Of a DNA stretch of 64,000 nt, positions 1 through 11,222 are shown in pieces. Origin of the DNA: Neckera pumila (Eukaryota; Streptophyta; Bryopsida; Hypnales; Neckeraceae); NCBI GenBank assembly GCA_963969595.1, contig OZ018418.1:8623001-8687000 (forward strand). Direction: 5' to 3'. The notes beneath the pieces are model-generated. The model was given only the letters and a program-made list of their open reading frames with translations. It searched no databases and was not told where the DNA came from. The stretch's first letter is position 1; the number at the start of each line of letters is the position of its first letter. Both the position numbers and the translations under genes were made by a program.

Positions 1-34
1 TAATTGTATCTGTATTGGACCAAACGTACTCATT

Positions 35-859
35 TTACCATTTCTCCATTCCACTCAAAAGCTTTTTTTGACATTGAGGTCCAAAATTGCCAAGAGGAGG
101 TAACTGGAAGATCACATCACCATTGAATGCAAGTGGAACAAAATGAATTTGATGAACCGAACTTGAATCGTAATCCAACTTCTTAAAGGGGTTCCGAGAC
201 CCTTTTGTATGATGCAACTTACGTAAACATGTAACAACCGAGTGTCCGCCAGTAGGCTCTGTAGTGGTCAGAGAAGGCATGACTGACCTTGTAGGGACTT
301 CAGACATAGCATACAGCATCTGTTTCAAAACCTTGGTAGGTGGTAATGATTCATTTGAATTGTCACTCCCAATTACAATCACCTCCATTTTTGGCTCAAT
401 TTTAACTCGAGATGTCATAGGCGTTTGTGGCGAGGTGGTAAATGATAATGTAAGAGTAGCATCTTTAGAAGATGGCCCCGCGACTGATTTTGGTAAACCA
501 TATATTAAATATCTTCTTGGCCTCAAATGCCATTGCCTACGAGGGCCTTCAAAGACAGGCTCCTGGCCAATTGTATGCATCAATTCACCACTCAAACTAT
601 CAAAAACCTCCTCATCTGTATGTAATGAATCCTCAGATAAATGAAACCAAATACTCAAACAAAACGCAGTCACAACAGCATATCCTGTGTCCCCCACTAG
701 AATTGTGATAGGAACCAATTTTCCTACTACCCTCACAACTGCCATTGAATTAGTAACACTATTTTGACTCCTTGCATACTCTGACCTAAAGAAGTAGTAA
801 ACAATTCTATTAGGCAACCACGCAGGTACAAACTGAACGCAAAGAATGAAAAGATCCAA
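35..859 (-). CDS. Hypothetical ORF of 274 codons, possibly one exon
   Basis: I do not recognise this protein. It is one uninterrupted reading frame of 274 codons in AT-rich DNA, which is long for chance. The frame opens at TTG and the first in-frame ATG is codon 39, so the 5' end may be an exon boundary and not a true start. The first third is hydrophobic (two stretches near residues 8-25 and 45-72 could be membrane segments). The rest is polar, with an acidic/serine patch near residue 165 (EVIVIGSDNSNES) and a basic patch near 215-228. Neighbours are repeats and decayed genes, so a transposon origin is as likely as a host gene. Confidence 0.3.
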   Translation of the reverse strand: MDLFILCVQFVPAWLPNRIVYYFFRSEYARSQNSVTNSMAVVRVVGKLVPITILVGDTGYAVVTAFCLSIWFHLSEDSLHTDEEVFDSLSGELMHTIGQEPVFEGPRRQWHLRPRRYLIYGLPKSVAGPSSKDATLTLSFTTSPQTPMTSRVKIEPKMEVIVIGSDNSNESLPPTKVLKQMLYAMSEVPTRSVMPSLTTTEPTGGHSVVTCLRKLHHTKGSRNPFKKLDYDSSSVHQIHFVPLAFNGDVIFQLPPLGNFGPQCQKKLLSGMEKW

Positions 860-1626
860 AGTGAAAGAACAAAGAGAAAAACAACATATTTCAGAACTAA
901 TCTACTTTCACAATAGAAGAATTGAAGGAGTAAAATCAAAACATTTGTGATTTCAAAATCATGGATGGCTAATGCCAAATTGAAAGTTGTACTAAGCTAA
1001 CTCTCTACTAAAAAATATCCGCTAGTACAATATGGTAGTATTCATTAGGTGGAATTGATAGGCATCACTTGAATTATAGAAGCAGTTGTCATTTATATGA
1101 ACCAATTGTACTGAACTTAAAATTAATTCTGAGTATCTTAGGCAATCTGGAAGTCCTTTCATATTTGTAGCACTCTTGCACATATTCAAATATTAAGTCT
1201 TATGGACAAAAGGAGCGCCAATTTGCCCTCTTATTTAGAAGTGGTGGTGATGTATTTATGTGAGAATTGACATGTACAACATCCTAAGTGTTAGCATTCT
1301 TAATTGTGGATCGCCTTATAGTAGTGCAATTGTCAATTACCGCTATCAAAGACTTCAAATACTTCCTATAATTGCCTTTTGTTAACCATCTTCATTAGAG
1401 TTCAAGACTTCATAGTATCACTTCCTCTGTCCTTAAGGAAGTTAGAATTTTTATTTTGAATTTGGTAGCGCACAACATAGGTGATCCTTCTTTCTGTTGT
1501 GAAAGAAGATTGTAAGAGATAGAAGATGAGAGATTAGTGCACTACACAGCTATTGCTTATATAAGGCTTTGAATAGCTTAGAGGTTAGAGTGGTCGATTG
1601 ATAATGAGTTTAGAGGTGATAAGAAG
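860..1626. other. No gene seen, AT-rich spacer
   Basis: Only short shadow frames occur here. I see no repeat, inverted end pair or RNA gene. Confidence 0.5.
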
Positions 1627-2094
1627 GTGACTATTGCACAGTGTTTTTTGCTTAAAGATGTATGTATGCTAGATCAGATGCTCGAAGAGATTAAGGTTGC
1701 CAAGTCTGAGGTTGCAAGTAGGCAGGCAAAGAAGAAGAAGAGAAGGCGCAAACTTTATTACACCACTCCAAAAGAAAGATTTAGATCTCAGATGAGAGGG
1801 ACTAAAGTTTTAACTCAAGGAAAGAAAGGCCATGGCAAAATGTCAAAGGCACTAGATTTTAGAGGCAAAGAGGTGGACAACATTGCTGGCGATGGTTCTT
1901 TGAGCTTGAAGAAGATTGTTGAAGAGCCATTGCCTATGGTTGGATTTGACGGTGACAAAGAAGATGGCAAAGAAGAAGATGGCGAAGAAGAGGATGATGA
2001 CACAAAAGAGGATGGCGAAGAGGAGAATAACAATGATGCAGTTGACAGAGATAGGCGCAATTTGGTAAGAATTTCATTTTATTTAATCAATTGA
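1627..2094 (+). pseudogene. Lysine-rich and acidic exon-like ORF
   Basis: The 155-codon frame opens at GTG, not ATG. It contains a basic run (KKKKRRRK near residue 37), then a strongly acidic low-complexity tail built from GAAGATGGC-type repeats (about 1955-2035). A good splice donor, TTG|GTAAGA, lies at 2064/2065 exactly on a codon boundary. The best reading is therefore one internal exon ending at 2064, followed by intron sequence. It lies upstream of and in the same direction as the decayed transposase at 3.9-6.9 kb and could be its 5' part, but that link is inference. No family recognised. Confidence 0.3.
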
Positions 2095-2754
2095 AGTCCA
2101 TGTTTCTAGTAGATTTTCAAAATCTTAACCATAAATGATATCCATTTCCAAGCTCATTAGGGAATAATGTAAACAGAAACTTGAAAATGCAAAGAAGGGC
2201 TTCTGGAATCATTAGATTATGCTTGAAAATGTAGAATGATATATATATGTCTTTTTTTCCTTGAGGTGCATTTGACACCAAAGCTCATCTCCGGTATTTT
2301 GAGAAGAAAATTCCAACGATATATAGCACGTAAAAAATGGAGTTTCTGTGAACATTTTACGGCCTAAAAACAATTTCAGCACATTGGAATCTGGTCTGAA
2401 ATCTGCAGAATTGGAAGATTTTTTGGCCAAATCTTGACCGTGTAGTTTTAGGGGAACTTTGAGGATTTTTATAAAATCGCTTGTGAGTCCCAAAATTTTG
2501 AAAAAAATTTAGGTGAGCTGTGAGGTTATTATCTACATGTAATCCAAAATCTTCAAAAATGAAATTTTCAGATAGAAGATTTTCTTGGCCTAAATCTACT
2601 AATTTTGTATTCTTTTTTTTTTTTCAACGACCACTTTAGCTAGGGTTTGCGTCGCCTTCTTTTTCATTGCCTTTGCCGCAAAAGAGTGCGAGAGAGCTGT
2701 GACAAGGTTAGAAGAAAGATGGCCAAGAGAAGTGGCCAAGAGAGATGGCCGAGG
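2095..2754. other. No gene seen
   Basis: Short frames only. A T-run lies at about 2612-2623. Nothing else stands out before the tandem repeat that follows. Confidence 0.45.
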
Positions 2755-3075
2755 AGAGGGCTGCTGGCGAGTTGATTGGAGAGTGCTCGTTGACAAAGAG
2801 AGGGCTGTTGGCGAGCTGATTGGAGACTGCTTGTTAACGAGGAGGGGGTTGCTGGTGGGCTGATCGGAGAGTGCTCGTTGCAAGGAGAAGATTTAGGGTG
2901 GGCTGCGAGCTGATCGGGAAGTACTTGTTGACAAGGAGACGATTTAGGGTGGGCTGATCAAAAAGTGCTCGTTGACAAGGAGATGGTTTAGGGTGGGTAG
3001 ATCGGAGAGTGCTTGTTGACAAAAAGAGGGTTTAGAGTAGGCAAATCGGAAAGTGAGTGAAGAGAAGGCTGTTGG
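2755..3075. repeat. Degenerate minisatellite, about 44-50 bp unit
   Basis: About seven imperfect copies of a unit with the core GAGAGTGCTCGTTGACAA, each preceded by a variant of GGCTGATC and often followed by TTTAGGGT. Copies diverge by substitutions and small indels, so the unit length varies. The minus-strand frames across it are repeat translations, not genes. Confidence 0.7.
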
Positions 3076-3856
3076 AGGGCTGCTTGGCGTTTCTAACAAA
3101 GTAAAATTTACAAAAATTGCATTCAGTGGGATTTATGTTGCCCTTGTTTGTTGCAAATACCTAGATTGTCATTACTTTGGAATACCAAGGGATGATAGAG
3201 TAGGGCCACATTTTGTTTGATGAGGGCTACGGTGTAAGTGAACAAGTGATCTGATGAGGGCTGCGGTGTAAGTGAACGGGTGATATGATTCAATTTGAAA
3301 ACCATGGAGCTGATGTTTTCACTCCTTGTTTTTTACCACATATTATTAGTAGAGACTTGCTTGCAGATTCTCAAAGAAGCGGCTCCAGTTTTGCTTTGAC
3401 AACGCACACCAATTGTAGAAATGGAAGCACATGGAGCGGACAATGAAGTCCAACTTGGAAGCGAGGTTTAATTTTATACCTTTACCTTCATTGTTGTTGT
3501 TTTGGTGATTTCATGCTCTTTGCATTAGTGCGAGGATTAAATGTTTTTGATTTGGTTTTAGTTTCTACACTGTTTTTAATTAACCCGACCTAGGGAGTCC
3601 TTGTTGACAAGGGTACTTAGTAATGCGTCTATTGTAAGTGTTGCATCGTCAAATAGTACATAGGAAAGTCATTATTGTTGTTATACATTTGGATAAACTT
3701 ATCTGAATAATATTACATGTTTTCTATTTAAGACATCTAATATTTTGGAGATCATTGTCTCCTTATATAGTACTTCATTTTGAATTGTATCCAAATTATG
3801 AAGCCTCGTTGACAAACACTCATCTTTTGTTCTTTTCAATGATATGAATTGATCAA
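3076..3856. other. No complete gene seen; small direct repeat
   Basis: The stretch holds a 34-bp direct duplication at 3219-3286 (GATGAGGGCT then CGGTGTAAGTGAAC). A short exon-like frame lies at about 3420-3463. Otherwise unremarkable. Confidence 0.4.
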
Positions 3857-6800
3857 ATGAATGAAGAAGAGGTAACCAAAATTCAATATATTGAGGTTGA
3901 ACACAACGAGGACAACAAGGATGACGTGAACAAGGACAATGGCAAGAAGGCTATCATAGGAGGAATGGGCACAATTACAGCATTACCAATTTTGCCTGCA
4001 AATCCAGATTTGCCACAACCACCAGTCCAGATAAATGTAAATTCAACATATTATGAAGTTTATACAGTTTTCAATAATTTGTGTATGTATAGTTATTAAA
4101 AGCTAGGGAGACTATTCATGGACATGAATCCATTTGCACTATGTTCTTACAATTTTATAATGCACTTTGATCTTGAAAACTTCTAAATGTCTAATTTAAT
4201 TTTTTAATTTTGGTTTTAGCAAATTGCACTTGCAAATCTAGACTATGAATTCATTGATCTTAGCGATATTCAAAGCGTTGAGACAATGTATTGCCAGTGC
4301 AACAAATGTAGTGTGGTTGCTAGTACTTCTTTACCTAACGAGGAGGCCATGTCCCCTCCATCGTATATCCAAGCGTCGCCACCTTACCAGTCTACAAAGC
4401 CTCCATATGTTGTGATCTCGCCTGTATATGTGCCAACTTTGCCTTGGCCCCCGTCTTTAGATTCCATACCCACATCTCTAGCTATCCCTATCCGTGTGCG
4501 ACAACAAGCTATAAGGCGCGTAGAAAGGGATTTTTACCGTTTGTATCATCAACGCTCTCCCCGTATCAAAGAGCGTCCATGAAATTTAATGAATATGAAA
4601 CTTACATCACTTGATGTTAACTCTACTTTAGTTTACATTATAGTATGCCGATAAAGAATGGATAATTTTGAAAAAGATTGAGGTGTGTCTTGTCGCTTGG
4701 TGGAAGATTCATAGAATTTTGAAAGTTACTTTCTGCAAGTACAGACAGAAGGCCAAGTTGGGAAGCAAGCAGAGGCACACGGGAACTTGGGATCCAAAAA
4801 ACCCCGTACACATATTGTTCAAGCTACCGCCACACTTCAAATGTTGGTTGTAAGTGAAGCTGACATGATGCCATACAAAACGAGGACACTGGGAATTGGA
4901 GAAAAAGTCTATGCAATGGTGTTGCCATCGGTGTTTTGTTGGAGCGACCAATTACCAAAATCAATGAGGCCAATGCCGCTTTGCATTTACCGCCCATTTC
5001 TTCTAGTGGTTTGAGTACCATCAGGCATGTTTCTTTTCCAGAGTATGCTGTGAAGGCTCCAGGAGACTTTTTTTCAAGGTATGCTCAATGTGAATCATAT
5101 AGGCAATTGAAGAGCGCCTACACACCACTTTCTCACGCACAGAATAAGTGGGCTATACTTTTGGAAACTCACCTTGCAAAACAGAGGGCCCACAGAGAAC
5201 TATATTATGCAAATCGTTATATTTCTAAGAAATACCTTGAAAAGATGCTCACCATTATCCATGATAAAACAAATCACTCAAATACTACTTCTCCCCATTT
5301 CTCTCACAAGACCAAAGTGACGGATCTTTATATAAAAATGCCCGTCGCTAATACAAGCATGATTGCTCATGGTCATGGCAATATTCAGTACGTGCATTAC
5401 GACTTGGACATTTTTCCAACAGATTCAAATCACACCATTGGATCCATCGCAAAGTTGTTGCGTGATTTCGAAGGGCCACCAAAGAATTCAATTGTGCAAA
5501 TTGCTTCCCATCAAAGAAAACCAATTTACATTTACGTAGGCTATGTTAGAAGGCTTGGAAATGTGCTTGGACTCCCTTCTTCTTCTTCCACCTGAACCGA
5601 TCTCCGCTCAACCTTTGCCACCTATATTGAATCTGCAGCTTGACAATGCATGAGGAAACAATAAGAATTGATGCATTTTTGCTTTCTGCTCTCTTCTTGT
5701 TTTGAAGGGCATTTTTCGCGAGGTGTACATTAACTTCCTCATCGTTGGGCACACTCACAAAGACATTGATGCTCTTTGTGGTTGATGGAGCTCTATGTAG
5801 AAGACAAATATCTACCAAACTATTCCAAGGCTTATGAAATCCTTTACGAGCTGTGAAACACATCTTGTCATTCCTCACTTCATTGAAGAAGTTTTTGATT
5901 TCAAGCAATTTGTGGAAGGGTATTTGGGCACAGGCAAATACTTTCTAGAAGGTCATTATTTGGGCTAGCAGTTTAAGTTCTACAAGGATTCAAGTGGGTG
6001 GCTGTTGATGGAGTATAAGTATCTCCGCACGGACGAGGACTGTTTGCCAAAGAGCGGCAAAGGAATTTGCTTGTGGTTTGAGACTGAAGACGGCCGCCCA
6101 AGGTGGCAAACGGTGTTCCGCAACCTTTGGCTCCTTGTCAAATGAAGTCGTATGATAATATCAAAAAGGATTTGAATGGTTTCGTTGTGCATTGGCCCAA
6201 TATGGTGGACAACGACCAATCTAGAGAGTTGAGGAGGAAGAATGAACCTAGAAAAATTATTGGAAAGGTGTGAGGACCCCTTTGGATGCGCCTCTTGTTG
6301 CATGCGCAACATTGCAAGATGAATTTTGGCTAGATTCTAGAATCACTCTTGGGCTAGAAGATATTAGGCAAGACAATGGCGCAGTGCAAGAAGAGTTTGC
6401 AGAGGATCCACCCTTTGTAGGGCAAAGACGTGATCACCCACGCCTTTTGTTTTGTGTCACTTGTGATGTATTTGCTAGGGATTTTGTCATTGTGCCACCT
6501 CATCGTGGCAACCCAAAGCCGTTTTGGCTTGCTAGGGTGCTCACAAATCTGAGTTCGGATCCGAGGTATGTTAAATCGATACGGATCCAATATTGGACGC
6601 CTCTTTCAAAATATCAGCTTGATCTCAAAACGTATGATGGATGGGATACAAAAGCAGGGAATGTGTGGGCCGAGGACACACCTATAAAATTGACCTAGTC
6701 AAGCACGGGCTGTATCATGATGGCTTTCAAGGCGTGTGGAAAAAGGGATGTTAATGAGGATTCTTTATTTTTTCAAAAGTTTCCATTCCCAAAGCACAAT

Positions 6801-6880
6801 TCAGCATCATCAAATCATCAGTGGCAAAAATTCTAGCTAATTGTAACAACGATGCGTCCTTGACAGATGAAGAAGAGTAG
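3857..6880 (+). pseudogene. Decayed transposase-like gene with a GHTHxxID motif
   Basis: Pieces of one protein can be read in order along this strand. 3857-4099 is an acidic exon. 4220-4582 starts after an AG acceptor and carries CQCNKC and a proline-rich stretch. 4936-5592 holds IIHDKTNHSNTTSP and AHGHGNIQYVHYDLD. 5585-6145 holds LQLDNA, NNKN and then VGHTHKDIDAL. 6270-6698 is a C-terminal part with PKPFWLARVL and IQYWTP. The order DK..K, QLDN..NKN, GHTHxDID matches my knowledge of a eukaryotic transposase-like family (DUF7869-type), presumably acting on DNA in the nucleus. The copy is dead: the GHTH segment has several in-frame TGA/TAG codons, and the frame shifts near 5560-5590. No terminal repeats were found. 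The family name is from memory; the decay is directly visible. Confidence 0.55.
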
Positions 6881-8220
6881 TTTACATTTTTTGATATTTT
6901 ATTAGTAGTAGTAGTATTGAAGTAAAATGCACTTCTGCATTTAGATGTATTTAGATGCTTTCAGATTTAAATTGTGCCTTTTTATGTCGAGGATATTGTC
7001 CTTATGTAATATTGTTGATTTCTATTTAGAATATTTATTATTTTATTTGTATTACATTCTATATAATGTATTTTTGCTTTTCTCTAAATGAAGTTTTTTT
7101 GTGTTCAAATGTATTTTATGTGAAATGTTTGATCTTAATAGTCACAAGTGTGTACATTATTGATTTTACACAAGCAAGTCTCAATTTAAAGAAATTTCCC
7201 CTTTCTAAACCAGCGGATGTATTGTATTTTTATATTTCTAATTTTAAAATAAAAAATTTGAATGTTCAAAGTAAGTTCTTGCTACTTGATTAGTTGGTTT
7301 AGTATGAACAAAATATATAGAATAGTATTTGAACAAATCAGAGCCTCAATTCAATGAACACTAAAATAATTCTAAATATCGAAGGAATTAAAATGAGACC
7401 CCAACCTGTCTCAATTTAATGAATAAGGCCTTGATTGGTGAACTAACAAAATCAGCAAAAAGGCAAAGATAGCACATTAAACAAACCGGTAACAAAATAA
7501 GTAAATTAGAAGGCACCAAAGAATGCAATAAAATTTAAGGGTCATTTGAAGTACACAATGAATCATATTTGATGTTTTTGCATGATACTTTCTCAAAGCC
7601 ATCAATTGTACTGGATGGTAACTTGGAAGCTTGATGGAAGAGTTGTTGAATTTTGCAAATGCCAAATTAATCATTTCCAACATGAATATTGGATTCTGAG
7701 AAGTGGGAAAGAATACCTTTTTGCAACAGAAAACTCTTGTATGGAGAGTCCACCTTCCAGTTATTAGGTTCTATTCTAGTAAAGTCTGTAGTCGGAGAAT
7801 GAGATCGTGCATTGTATATACTATGAATTGGCAAAATGTGAGAAAAGAACTCATCCTTCTGGTTGATGTGGTATCTAGATGGGCTGGCAAAATCTTTACT
7901 ATCATCAGCTCCAAGACTGTGCCATCTTTGTATTGATTTGAATGCACTTGTGGATCCCAATTTAGTATGCAATCGTGTAGTCGCTATGGAAATCTTGTCT
8001 ACAAAAACAAATATACATGACAAATGTCAAAGAAGCAGCATCACCTCACGGAAGCAAAGGATTTGTTTCAAAATCTTGCTTGTCATTCAAGAGTACACAA
8101 CTTTTATTTAAATTAGAGTCAAAAGAAAAAAAAATATAAAAATTTATAAGCAACAAAGTTGTTTTTTTGTAGCACAGTAGTCCTTTTGAAAGTTGCATAG
8201 TCATTTCAAAAGGATTTAAG
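6881..8220. other. No gene seen, AT-rich spacer
   Basis: Frames here are short and unconvincing. No tandem repeat or inverted end pair was noticed. Confidence 0.45.
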
Positions 8221-8227
8221 TCCTTCA

Positions 8228-8505
8228 TGGTAGAAGAACCTGTCCTTTGAAAAAGCAGTAGAGTCCTTTGAGAAGCAGTAGAGTCCTTCAAAATAGAAGA
8301 ACTTGTCTATTGAAAAGCACTAGAGCCCTTCAAAGTAGAAGAACGAGTCCTTGAAAACCAGTAGAGTCCTTCAAAGTAAAAGAACTTGTCCTTTTAAAAC
8401 CAGCAGAGCTCTTCAAAGTAAAAGGAGACACCCTTTAAAAACCACTAAGGTCCTTGTAGAAGAAACTGTCCTCTCAAAAGCACTGCAATGCTTTTCAAAG
8501 GACAT
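8228..8505 (+). repeat. Minisatellite, about 42-bp unit, 6-7 copies
   Basis: The unit resembles GTAGAAGAACTTGTCCTTT then GAAAAGCAGTAGAGTCCTTCAAA. Later copies drift. Because 42 bp is 14 codons, one plus frame (8351-8575) stays open and gives a repeated KTSRVLQSKR-like peptide. I treat that as a by-product. Confidence 0.65.
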
Positions 8506-8639
8506 AGCCCTTGGCAAAAGCACAATGCTCCTACAAATGAAGTGGAAGATTGCATGGAAAGGAACAAAATCCTAAAGAAAGTAAAGCTAACAAGTCATAT
8601 TGAACACAAAAAAAAGCTTTTGGAATAATAGAACATACT

Positions 8640-11222
8640 TTCAAAAATTTAATGAAAGGCAAATGAATTGCACTTGCTATACCAGAGAAATTTGACTTTA
8701 TTGAATTCTTCAATGCTTGAATTGTGTCTTTCCATTTGGCCTCCAAATTCAAGTCACATGCTGATTTCTTCAAGTCATCATCAAGTTCCCAAATGCCCCA
8801 ACTTAATGAGCAGTCTGGGTGCAGTTTCTCATTACACACCAGACATTTGTTGTGTGTTTTCAAGTACTCAATCAAATAAGCAGGGTGATAACAATGCTTG
8901 CAACTTTTGAAGAAAACATCATTGCAATTGTACCAACGTTTGCAACAACCACAAGGCATGAGATGAATAAAATGACAAGATGAATTTACTCTGGAACAAT
9001 AGGATGGAAGATGGGTTTTGGCCACAGTGACATCCCTCCTCCAAGATGCATCTCTGTTGCTTAACTGGATAATGCTTCATGCTGAATACTAAATTTGCCA
9101 ACCTACATGGTAGCTCGTACAATTGCATCTTCTAGGTTATAATCTTCCAATTGGGTGTTAGCAAACACCTGTTCCCCTTGATAAGCAATCTTCCGTAAAT
9201 TGTCACACAATGAATTAGAAATGTCCACATTCCGCATCATTGTATCCAAGTCGCTATCCAGAATTCCTAATTCATCTTGCATTTCATGAAGCAACTTCAG
9301 TGGAGAAGCTTCCTCATCTACATTTTTAGCTGCATCCACTTTTCCCTATAGAGTTGCCAACTGGAAAGAACAAAAAACTAACATTAGAAACCCATACCTT
9401 TGCCGGATAGAGTTACAACCAAGCACAATATTTAACATATGATGGAATAACTATGACATGAATAGTTTTCAATTTAAAATGACCTTAAAAATGCAATTGA
9501 AGAATTAATTTTGTGATGCATTCACTAGAGTAGTCTAATGACCTAATGTATCCAACCCAAAATGCCTCTATCTCAAATCAATTTAGCCACCAATTCTCAA
9601 TTACTACTGAAAGTAAAAATAAAATAAAATAACTTCAGTTAGCATGTGTTGCATTTGACTCTTGAATTGCCGGATGCACACTTCCATTGATTGGAAAAGG
9701 AATGTCTTAAAAAGATCCAAGAAGTGAGCAGATTTACAGGACATATAATGAAATGAATATTACATACAAATATTACAAGTTTGGAGAGGAGGATATGTCA
9801 CAAAGGTATAAAATTGATTGAAGATGTTATTATCAAAGATTGCAATCCAATAGCAACCATAGTGGATGCTATTGTTAAAAACTCTATACACATTGGAGTT
9901 TCAAAGAACCCTAAGCCTACATAAGAATTGTAGTTCTATCAGTGGAAAACAAAAATATAATTGGTCTTACAATATAAAATTGAATTGGAATTGAATTATT
10001 GGCTTACTTCAATTGAAAGCAAAAGTCTTGAATTTGCTTTGGCATTGAGCTCTTCTTTTTTATCTTCCAGGTCTTTGACTTGCTCTGCAAAAACAACATT
10101 TCTATTTTGCGTAGAAATTTCAAACCTAGAAGTTTGTCTTTATTGAGTTTTTTTTCCTTTCAAGGGCTATAATTTCACTCTTTGTGGTCTTCCAAATCTC
10201 AGAATTCAAACTTATTAATTCCTCTACGCGAGCAATGTCTTATGTGGACACAAAAAAAGGACACACTCCAATTGTTGAAAATTGTGAAGGACAAGTAGCA
10301 ATAGGTTCAACAGTCACTGTCTTTGAGAAGCTGGGTTGATACCCAAGAGGATTGCTTTCATATTTGACTCTTCCTCCTATATTGCTACTAGGACCCCTAC
10401 CTTTGTTTGATAAGCTTAGTAAAAAATGAGGTTCACTGTGACTTGGGAAACTACCATTGGAATCCAATTTTTGGTTTTGGGACGGATAGTCACGGTTTTT
10501 CCTTCTCACCATCTCTACAACGGTCATTGCAGCAGCTTCTGCCCAATTAATTTCAAGTTTTTTTTTTTTGTGATGTACCCCTTCACAATCCAGCCTTGCA
10601 CTTTGTTATTTGTGACATTTTAGTGCCAAACACTCTCCAGTAAATATTCAAAAGACCTACTTTGTTAGGTAAAGATAATTGAAGAGATGTGAATCTACAA
10701 CCTTTCTGTTGAAATAATGAGAACACTTCCTCATGAGTGACATGGTCAATAGTGAGTTGTTTTTTAGGATTCAAGCCACAATTGTGTAGCTTTTTGATGT
10801 TGGAAAAGAACTCCTGTTCTTACTTGGTCCAATGCATCTTTGGCCAATTGGCCAGAGGCTTGACTTTTGTCTTTGCCTTGTGCCTCAATTTTTGACTTTG
10901 TCATCTGACAAGCACAAACATTTCAAAAGTTTATTAGAAAAATACTATCCAATTGAAAAATGCATAAGCACCATTGACAGAAGATGCTAAACTTTGAAGT
11001 AAATGAACTTAATCTTTCCTTGTCCAGTCTAGCGTGGCGGAGAAAAAAATCTTCATCACAAGAAGTCTTGCTATCTATCAAACCCTTACATTGGGATTTC
11101 CACGTGCAATGAATTGAAGCAAAAAATTTGAAGCAAGGTTTCCACAAACTCATACCGGTATCGTATTTAGGCAACTCAATATAAAACTTGAGGATCGCCA
11201 AAGCTTGGACAGATTGACTCAA
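8640..11222 (-). pseudogene. Decayed multi-exon gene: coiled coil and Cys/His cluster
   Basis: On this strand several exon-like blocks follow each other. 11222-10923 includes GMSLWKPCFKFF. 10774-10583 includes DHVTHEEVFSLFQQKG. 10527-10010 runs from a polar segment into a charged coiled-coil-like stretch (EQVKDLEDKKEELNAKA) and ends near a GTAAGC donor. 9359-9103 starts after a strong polypyrimidine/AG acceptor at about 9360. 9025-8600 has a Cys/His cluster (CGCCKRWYNC, SCKHCYHP, CLVCNEKLHPDC) that resembles a zinc finger of RING-like spacing. A TAA interrupts the frame at about 10240 (VST-stop-DIARVEEL), and frames shift at 10170 and 9100. It is therefore a decayed gene, probably transposon-derived; the family is unknown. 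Confidence 0.45.
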
